Assembly (NCBI GenBank): GCA_004134995.1
Contig: REGP01000004.1
Location: 186,001 to 250,000, forward strand
Length of the DNA: 64,000 bases
Source of the DNA: Oxalobacteraceae bacterium CAVE-383
GTDB lineage: Bacteria > Pseudomonadota > Gammaproteobacteria > Burkholderiales > Burkholderiaceae_D
Direction of reading: 5' to 3'
Part shown: in pieces, positions 56,656 through 64,000 of the stretch
Numbering within the stretch: the first letter of the stretch is position 1
Layout: each line of letters starts with the position of its first letter
Position numbers and translations under genes: made by a program
Notes under the pieces: model-generated
Told to the model about the DNA's origin: nothing
What the model saw: the letters and a program-made list of their open reading frames with translations, nothing else
Databases searched by the model: none

Positions 56656-57714
56656 ATGCATACCCTGTCCGATTACGATTTCGATCTCCCGCAGCACCTG
56701 ATTGCCCAAACGCCGTTGCCGGAACGCGGCGCTTCGCGTTTGCTGCATGTCGACGGCGGGCGGCTGGTCGATCGTCATTTCGGCGATCTGGCCGGCCTGC
56801 TCAATCCCGGCGATCTGCTGGTCTTCAACGATACGCGGGTGCTGAAGGCGCGCTTTTTCGGCGTCAAGGCCAGCGGCGGCAAGGTGGAAGTGCTGGTCGA
56901 ACGGGTGCTCGATCCGCGCACCGTGCTGGCCCAGGTGCGGGCTTCCAAATCGCCGCTGCCGGGCGGCAGCATCCGGCTGGCCGACGCATTCGACGTACAG
57001 GTCGGCGAGCGCGCCGGCGAGTTTTTCACGCTGGTCTTTCCGTCCGATGTATTCGCATTGCTGGACGCCTACGGCAGCCTGCCGCTGCCGCCCTATATCG
57101 ACCATGCCGCCGATGCTTTCGACGAGACGCGCTACCAGACTGTTTACGCCAGGGAGCCCGGCGCGGTCGCGGCGCCTACCGCCGGGCTGCATTTCGATGA
57201 AGCCTTCCTGCGCCGATTGCAGGAAAAGGGCGTGCGAACCGCCTTCGTCACGCTGCACGTGGGCGCGGGCACCTTCCAGCCGGTGCGCGTCGAAAACCTG
57301 GCCGAACATCAGATGCATAGCGAGTGGTACACCATATCGCAGGCCACGGTCGATGCCGTGCGCGAGGCCAAAGCCGCCGGCGGCAAGGTGATCGCGGTCG
57401 GCACCACCAGCCTGCGCGCGCTGGAATCGGCCTCGCAATCCGGCGATCTGCAGGGCGGCAGCGCCGATACCAGGCTGTTCATCACGCCGGGTTATCGATT
57501 CAAGACCATCGACCGGCTCATCACCAATTTTCATTTGCCGAAATCGACGCTCCTGATGCTGGTGTCGGCCGTGGCCGGCTACGATACGATCCGTGCCGCC
57601 TATGCCCACGCCATCGCCATGCAGTACCGGTTTTTCAGTTATGGCGACGCCATGCTGCTCGATGTCGGGACATCGGCCGCATCGGGCTCCGATCCGGCGC
57701 CGGCGAACCAGTAA
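56656..57714 (+). CDS. queA: S-adenosylmethionine:tRNA ribosyltransferase-isomerase
   Basis: 352-residue queuosine-synthesis enzyme acting after Tgt. [25 protein letters not shown] at the start, [33 protein letters not shown] and the conserved end [12 protein letters not shown]. After that motif there is an unusual 17-residue tail ([17 protein letters not shown]). ATG 56656; 24 upstream codons are unsupported. The last 76 bp overlap the opposite-strand giant gene, and tgt, normally next, lies 4.6 kb away. Confidence 0.95.
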   Translation: MHTLSDYDFDLPQHLIAQTPLPERGASRLLHVDGGRLVDRHFGDLAGLLNPGDLLVFNDTRVLKARFFGVKASGGKVEVLVERVLDPRTVLAQVRASKSPLPGGSIRLADAFDVQVGERAGEFFTLVFPSDVFALLDAYGSLPLPPYIDHAADAFDETRYQTVYAREPGAVAAPTAGLHFDEAFLRRLQEKGVRTAFVTLHVGAGTFQPVRVENLAEHQMHSEWYTISQATVDAVREAKAAGGKVIAVGTTSLRALESASQSGDLQGGSADTRLFITPGYRFKTIDRLITNFHLPKSTLLMLVSAVAGYDTIRAAYAHAIAMQYRFFSYGDAMLLDVGTSAASGSDPAPANQ

Positions 57715-60700
57715 TCGAGATAGGCGTCTTCGTCGCGCGCCTGTTCCCGTTTTTGCGCGGCGATTTTTCTCAGGCGCTGGCAGTCCGCGGTATTGCTGGC
57801 GGAAACGGCGATCTGCACCAAGCGTTTGTTGGGAAGGATTTTTGCATCCCGCATGACCTGCTGCAATACCATATCGCTGGCCCATCCGATTGCGCCGCGA
57901 TGCTCAAAGGCCGTTTCCCGGGACGTCGCGGCGCGATCGCCGATCAATGCGGCGATCACGCCATCGAGCATTTTGCGAAGGGGTTCCATCGGCCGCAGCG
58001 AAGATGTCGGCAGCGGATGCGCCGCATCCTTCGGATTTTCCTGTATTTCAATCAGCCCCAGATAGACGTTATTTTCCGTGCCGGCGTTGATGACGCCCGG
58101 CGCCGGAATCAATTCCTCATGTCCGATTCCGCCATCGCCTGCGTAGCCGGCCGGGAAAATGGTCCATTGCTGGTCTTGCCGGCGCAGGCCGTAGTCGAAT
58201 ATTTTCTGGAACAGGGGGCTGTTTGCGTAGCATTCGCAAAAAAAATAATGGCTTGTTTCGATAAATGCATCGCCATCGCCATCCATGCCGGAAAACTGCG
58301 CCGCTTCGATGGCGAAGCGGCGCTGGAAACGCTCCAGGAAGCGGCTGCGTGAAATGCCGTGCGGCGGGGCGGCCGGTATTTCTTCCTCTGCCGCATCGGC
58401 TGTACGCGGCTGTTGGAAAAGGCCGATGCGTTCGGCCAGCGCCTTGACGGCCCTGACCGTCGGATGATTCGCGATGAGCGGAAATTTGTGGCGGCGGGCG
58501 GCAATCGGATTTTCCGGATTGACGCGTTCAAGATATTGATCTTCCAATTCCGCTGCCTCGCGTATTTTTCGATTGTCGATATGCCGGGCATGCTCCTGGC
58601 TTGGATAATAGGCGGCGTTGACGCGAAGGTCTGCGTGCGAGTCGATTTGCCGCAAAATGCGATTGGCCAGCCATATCCGAAGGCCGCGTTGGCGGCCGGG
58701 ATCGCGCGGCGCCGGATCGTTGACCGTAAATCTGGAAGTCAATGCGGCAACCACGCTTTCGATGACGGCCGCTGTAATCGATTGCCTGGCGACGTTTCTG
58801 GCGTTCATGGTGAAATGCAGGCATTCCGGATTCGCGGGAAGATCGATGACGATGGCCGAACCGTGGGGCGTTACTTCCGCCGCGATGCATTGCGTATCGA
58901 CGCAGAGCCGGATGGAACGGGGGCTGACAGGCTGTACATCGTAGGTGTTGAACAATTGCCGCATGACCGGAGAGGCATCGAATGCCTGTTCGATGATCTT
59001 GAGCGGATCGTAACGCCATGAAGGCTGCTCTATCCAAGATGGCTCGACGCCGGCGGCGAAATCGATGCGCAGATTGCTGTAAACCGCCTGGCGCTTGTCA
59101 TGGCTCTCGTCCCGGGATTTGATTTGCCACGCCATCACATCCTGCACGGTTTGACGCTCTTCCAGCGCTTGCCCGTCGCACCAGGTCAAGCCATCGGCGC
59201 TGGTCAGTCCGGTCAGTCCGGCCTGGGCGCCGGCGTTTTCCACGTTATCGTTGAAGCGCATGCCGAGCATGGCGTTCTGCGTGCTGCGGCCGAGCTGCAG
59301 CATGGCGTGGAACCGGCGCGCGTTTTGCTGCAGCGCCGGCGCGACGGCCAGCATGAAATCGAGCCAGGCATTCGGATCGATATCGCTGTTGCGCAGGTTC
59401 GCCAGCGTGGCATTGTTCGATTTATGTTCTTCCGCTATCCGGCGCGCCGCGTTGCCGCCGCTTCGGGCGCGATTGGTTTTACTCTGATAGCCGCGCGTCT
59501 GGTCGCCGATGAGTGGAATATCGTGTTGTTTTTGGGCCTGGGCCGGTTTCCGCCTCTGCCCGTCGAAGTTCACGTAGCCGAGGGAATTGGCGCGATATCG
59601 TCTGACGCTGACCATGGTTCTGGTGGGGATCATTTTCGCCGCAAGCAATGCCGATGCGCTGATGCGCATACCGGAAATAAACGGGCTGACATAGGTGGCA
59701 AAGACCATTTTCGACATGGCGGCAGTGGCAAGGATATCGCGCGCTATCAGCAAAACGTAATAGAACTTGTGATCCTTGCCGTCCAGCCAGGCGCGCGCCA
59801 ATTGCAGCGTCGGCGCGAATATCGGCAGCGATCCGAGCAGTTCGTCGGCGGCCTGGGTACCCAATTCGGTCGTGATTCTCGTCACGCGGAATTTATCGGC
59901 CGCGCGTTCGATATGTTCTTTTTTTACGGACGGCAGAAACGGCAGGCCGTTATCACGGATGTGCTGCAAGGCAGTGCCGATGACATAGGGATGCGTGAGC
60001 AGGCCGGCGTTATAGTCGTTAAACGATTTTTTGATCATGTGATACGGCTTGATGACCTTGCCCGTCGGCAGGAACAGCAATTGATCGGTGTCGACGTTGC
60101 GAATGACGGTAACGAATGCTTCGTGCACAGGGCGGGGGCGCTGGTAATGCGCGCCGGTATGCACATTGCTGTATATGCTGGCCCGGCCCTCGGTCATCTG
60201 TTCGACGCCGATGCCGTTTTCCAGCAGGATCTTGTAGGCCTCCGTTTCCACGGTCCAGAACGGCGGGGCGCGCAGCTCCAGCGCGGTTCGATAGTGCGTA
60301 TTCTCCATTTTCTGCACCAGCGTGAAGGCCGGCTTGTCGTTGTCGGCGATGACGTGTTCCATGCAGAAGGGGCCATAGTTGAACGCCTTGGCGGCCCGGC
60401 TCAAGGATATCGCGGCGTCGAAGGGGAGATTTTTCAATAGTGGATGAAATTCCGTCGTGCCAAGCGCCGTCATGGCGTCGGTCGGGACGAAGCGGGGCAA
60501 GTGGGTCGCTTGGGAGATTCGATAAAGCGCATCGACGGCATTCTCGATGGCGACGGCATACTGGCGGGTGGTAATCGTCGTATCGAAATCGCCCGAGGCT
60601 GCGTGCCATTGCGGCATATGGCGCGCCAGCCACTCCCAGGCAGCGGTTTGCGCCGCTTTATCGGCAGCGTTGGCCGACAGGGCCGTCTCGATATTCGAAA

Positions 60701-62120
60701 CCAGTTCGATGTAGTGCGTCCGGTAATGCTTGGCGGTCCACCTCTCGACGCCGTTGGCGCGTTCGTTGTATATCGCTTCGATGACCTCCAGCATATACGG
60801 CATGTTTCCCTTGCCGATTTCGTCCTGCATTCTCTGCGTCCACCGGGTTTCCAGATCGGATGCGCTGCGATACGCGACGTAGCGGTTGTCGGGCGGCTGG
60901 TTCGACGTGCGCATCAATACGGTCGCCATCGCGCGGCGGACGCTGCCGAACGGATAATCTCCCGGATACTCGCCCAATTCATAGAGCTTGCGCCTGACGA
61001 GCGCTAATTTATAGCCGCGATGCAATTGCGAGAACTGCGGCGGGGCATTCGCATCCAGATGCGACACCAGATCCAGCGGCGTTTTTCCGGCGGCGTTGCG
61101 CAATACCCAGCCATCGTGATGGATGGCCCCGGGGCTGCTGTCATCGATGAAAAGACCGGCCAGGAGGATCCGGTCGGCGGCATCGGCATCCAGCGCGCCT
61201 TCCAGGCCCTGGCGCAGCGCTGCGAGCGTGAGGGGATTGCTCGCAGGCGAGGTGCAGCGATGTTCCAGGGCCCGGTAAAGCAATGCCGACAAGTCGTTCC
61301 CGCGCTGCAGGCGACAGGGGACGGAGGAATCAGGATCGGCATCGGCCCGCAATATCTCGTTCTTTACAAATTCGCAGACGTCGCGCGGCGTGATCGCCAC
61401 GCGATTTTGAAAATAGGGGCTGTTCACGGCATTGTGTTCACGCAATATCTGCGCAAGCGCGATCAGGCAGGGCGTATCCGTTGTGCGCAGCGAAATGCCG
61501 GCGCCGTCCTCATTACCCAGGACGGCAGCCAGGCGCCGCGGAATATTTTCGGCATTGGCATAGATGAGGCCGGAGGTGCGGACCACCTCGCTCAGATCGA
61601 TCATCAGGTTGATGTCGCGCCTGGCTGTCGGGGAAATCCGCAGCCATTCCGCGGCGCGATCCGGTGGCGGCGTATCGAAAAATACGGCGCGGAGATGATG
61701 GGCGATTCGATTGAGATCGTCTTTTGCGTTCGGAATGCCATAATTTCTCAGGCGCGCCCACCATGTTGCCATGGCGGGGAGCGTCTCGGTTGCATTCCGC
61801 ATGCTGCAGGGGTTGAGGTAATTCAGCATCGCATCGAGTTCGGCCTGACCGATAGCGTATTGCCTGGCGGGTTTCTCGGCCGATGCATCGCCGGAGGAAC
61901 GGATGCCGCGCCGCAAGGTCGTGAGGTCGGCGGCGGCGGCGGCGGCGGCGTTTGCGCTGGAACGGGGCGCAAACGCGCGATAACGATAGCGGACCGGGGC
62001 GGATGCGATGGACATTGCCGACGCGGCGGCGAGCGGCCCCGCGCCTGCGAAAAGGGGGGCCGGCGCGGCTTGTGCCCCGGTCGGGGGGGCATATGCGGGT
62101 ATCGACAGGCCGGTGTTCAT
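57639..62120 (-). CDS. Giant orphan protein, candidate secreted effector or toxin
   Basis: 1493 residues, no family recognised. Residues 1-66 are Ala/Pro/Ser-rich and low in charge, including a GCC-repeat-encoded poly-Ala run near 59-64. Near residue 340-365 there is a single ankyrin-like [14 protein letters not shown]; near 790-830 a weakly hydrophobic stretch ([22 protein letters not shown]). No HExxH or other clear catalytic motif was found; [15 protein letters not shown] and the C-terminal [18 protein letters not shown] are unusual conserved-looking segments. ATG 62120 has AAAGG five bases upstream, favouring it over 62156. It sits inverted between queA and tgt. Sustained coding over 4.5 kb argues for selection; role is inference. 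Confidence 0.8.
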   Translation of the reverse strand: MNTGLSIPAYAPPTGAQAAPAPLFAGAGPLAAASAMSIASAPVRYRYRAFAPRSSANAAAAAAADLTTLRRGIRSSGDASAEKPARQYAIGQAELDAMLNYLNPCSMRNATETLPAMATWWARLRNYGIPNAKDDLNRIAHHLRAVFFDTPPPDRAAEWLRISPTARRDINLMIDLSEVVRTSGLIYANAENIPRRLAAVLGNEDGAGISLRTTDTPCLIALAQILREHNAVNSPYFQNRVAITPRDVCEFVKNEILRADADPDSSVPCRLQRGNDLSALLYRALEHRCTSPASNPLTLAALRQGLEGALDADAADRILLAGLFIDDSSPGAIHHDGWVLRNAAGKTPLDLVSHLDANAPPQFSQLHRGYKLALVRRKLYELGEYPGDYPFGSVRRAMATVLMRTSNQPPDNRYVAYRSASDLETRWTQRMQDEIGKGNMPYMLEVIEAIYNERANGVERWTAKHYRTHYIELVSNIETALSANAADKAAQTAAWEWLARHMPQWHAASGDFDTTITTRQYAVAIENAVDALYRISQATHLPRFVPTDAMTALGTTEFHPLLKNLPFDAAISLSRAAKAFNYGPFCMEHVIADNDKPAFTLVQKMENTHYRTALELRAPPFWTVETEAYKILLENGIGVEQMTEGRASIYSNVHTGAHYQRPRPVHEAFVTVIRNVDTDQLLFLPTGKVIKPYHMIKKSFNDYNAGLLTHPYVIGTALQHIRDNGLPFLPSVKKEHIERAADKFRVTRITTELGTQAADELLGSLPIFAPTLQLARAWLDGKDHKFYYVLLIARDILATAAMSKMVFATYVSPFISGMRISASALLAAKMIPTRTMVSVRRYRANSLGYVNFDGQRRKPAQAQKQHDIPLIGDQTRGYQSKTNRARSGGNAARRIAEEHKSNNATLANLRNSDIDPNAWLDFMLAVAPALQQNARRFHAMLQLGRSTQNAMLGMRFNDNVENAGAQAGLTGLTSADGLTWCDGQALEERQTVQDVMAWQIKSRDESHDKRQAVYSNLRIDFAAGVEPSWIEQPSWRYDPLKIIEQAFDASPVMRQLFNTYDVQPVSPRSIRLCVDTQCIAAEVTPHGSAIVIDLPANPECLHFTMNARNVARQSITAAVIESVVAALTSRFTVNDPAPRDPGRQRGLRIWLANRILRQIDSHADLRVNAAYYPSQEHARHIDNRKIREAAELEDQYLERVNPENPIAARRHKFPLIANHPTVRAVKALAERIGLFQQPRTADAAEEEIPAAPPHGISRSRFLERFQRRFAIEAAQFSGMDGDGDAFIETSHYFFCECYANSPLFQKIFDYGLRRQDQQWTIFPAGYAGDGGIGHEELIPAPGVINAGTENNVYLGLIEIQENPKDAAHPLPTSSLRPMEPLRKMLDGVIAALIGDRAATSRETAFEHRGAIGWASDMVLQQVMRDAKILPNKRLVQIAVSASNTADCQRLRKIAAQKREQARDEDAYLDYWFAGAGSEPDAADVPTSSSMASP

Positions 62121-62239
62121 GCTGCCTTTCTTCGAAATGAGATAATCGCGGCGCATGTTATCCGGTCGCGGTGGCCGCCGCGCCTGTCAGCTTTGACCCG
62201 ATAGGATCGGCCAGGAAAGCCTTATGCAATCAATTCTAG

Positions 62240-63424
<1,185 letters not shown>

Positions 63425-63518
63425 GCTGCCGGGGCCGCTTTTGCCGAATAAGCAAAATAGCGCCCGCCGGGTGCTAAAATGCCGAGTTCTTTTTCAAATC
63501 AACCAAGTGGAGTAACAC

Positions 63519-63851
63519 GTGTTCATTTCCAACGCATATGCGCAAACGGCCGCGGCCGGCGCCGGTGGCCTGATGGGCAACCTGACAAGTTTCCTGCCGA
63601 TCATTTTGATGTTCGTCGTCCTGTATTTCCTGATGATCCGCCCGCAAATGAAGCGCCAGAAAGAAGCAAAGGCGATGATGGACGCGCTGGCCAAGGGCGA
63701 TGAAGTTGTAACAAGCGGCGGCTTGCTGGGCAAGGTGACCAAGGTCGCCGACGGCTACGTCACGGTCGAAATCGCGGAAGGCACCGAAGTTGTGGTGCAA
63801 AAAGGCGCGATCACCACATTGCTGCCTAAAGGCACGGTCAAGTCCCTGTAA
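63519..63851 (+). CDS. yajC: Preprotein translocase accessory subunit YajC
   Basis: 110-residue single-span membrane protein: LTSFLPIILMFVVLYFLMIRPQMKRQKE is the family signature, followed by LAKGDEVVTSGGLLGKV. GTG start at 63519 with GGAG upstream. Part of the SecDF-YajC complex; the secD start is 106 bp downstream. Confidence 0.96.
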   Translation: MFISNAYAQTAAAGAGGLMGNLTSFLPIILMFVVLYFLMIRPQMKRQKEAKAMMDALAKGDEVVTSGGLLGKVTKVADGYVTVEIAEGTEVVVQKGAITTLLPKGTVKSL

Positions 63852-63957
63852 GGCGTATTTGCCGCGCTTTTGCTGAATTTGCCTTCGATGCGCCCCGGCC
63901 CGAGGCCGGCATGCGCCGCATCGAAGGCGGCCGCCACAATCAATCGATGCTGACTAT

Positions 63958-64000
63958 ATGAATCGTTATCCTCTCTGGAAATATGCGCTGATGGTATTGG
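63958..64000 (+). CDS. secD: Protein translocase subunit SecD, N-terminal fragment (cut by window end)
   Basis: ATG 63958 begins MNRYPLWKYALMVL, the cytoplasmic start and first transmembrane helix of SecD, in the expected place after yajC. Only 14 codons are inside the window. Confidence 0.88.
   Translation, partial: MNRYPLWKYALMVL

Noticed and set aside
59100-60440. 446-codon rightward ORF opposite the giant orphan
   Set aside because: Biased composition (Arg, His, Gln) against a more protein-like frame with ribosome site on the minus strand.

Overview
The window looks like a chromosome segment of a G+C-rich betaproteobacterium of the Burkholderiales, most likely Oxalobacteraceae (Herbaspirillum/Collimonas/Janthinobacterium relatives). 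This rests on gene order and protein style: argC - DUF6776 - bactofilin - erpA, hemL/thiD beside rubredoxin, oxyR-recG, ubiA-oxyR, glcDEF, and queA/tgt/yajC/secD. Most of the 64 kb is dense housekeeping sequence, and no insertion sequence, prophage or CRISPR array was found.

Layout. 1-3.0 kb: end of a paraquat-inducible pqiABC operon. 3.1-5.7 kb: RhlE-type helicase and fabI, both leftward, with the longest non-coding gap of the window between them. 6.0-11.5 kb: yejABEF peptide importer. 11.5-16.1 kb: mltD, gloB, a methyltransferase, rnhA, dnaQ. 16.2-17.7 kb: an orphan gene and tRNA-Val(CAC). 17.8-28.1 kb: DUF3772 mechanosensitive channel, two small unknowns, NCS2 uracil permease, zntB, DUF2721, DHA2 exporter, DUF1993, glnS. 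28.2-33.2 kb: coq7, OsmC, rplM-rpsI, argC, DUF6776, bactofilin, erpA. 33.4-38.2 kb: hemL, thiD, rubredoxin, sseA, Rieske oxygenase. 38.4-43.0 kb: xseB-ispA-dxs (isoprenoid precursors), folE2, PduO-type cobalamin adenosyltransferase. 43.1-48.7 kb: LysR regulator, glcDEF glycolate oxidase, glutathione peroxidase. 48.7-56.5 kb: pilT, yggS-proC, a pentapeptide-repeat orphan, ubiA, oxyR, recG. 56.7-64 kb: queA, a 1493-codon orphan on the opposite strand, tgt, yajC and the first codons of secD.

Two things stand out. First, three copies (33297-33420, 35996-36123, 44045-44160) of a roughly 115-128 bp structured element have a nearly invariant 55-56 bp core inside long outer arms. The arm sequence differs from copy to copy but stays self-complementary, with at least four covarying base pairs between copies 1 and 2. 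All three copies have the same orientation and sit directly downstream of stop codons. This looks like an undescribed repeat or structured-RNA family with a conserved internal loop, and is the best candidate for something new here.

Second, three orphan genes are wedged into otherwise conserved core gene neighbourhoods: 16241-17557, 51477-52481 and 57639-62120. Each has an Ala/Ser/Thr/Pro-rich start of the kind seen in type III secreted effectors. One carries a His...Asn...Cys-Gly arrangement reminiscent of YopJ-like enzymes, one is a pentapeptide-repeat protein, and the giant one separates the usually adjacent queA and tgt and overlaps the 3' end of queA. No secretion apparatus is present in the window, so the effector role is inference.
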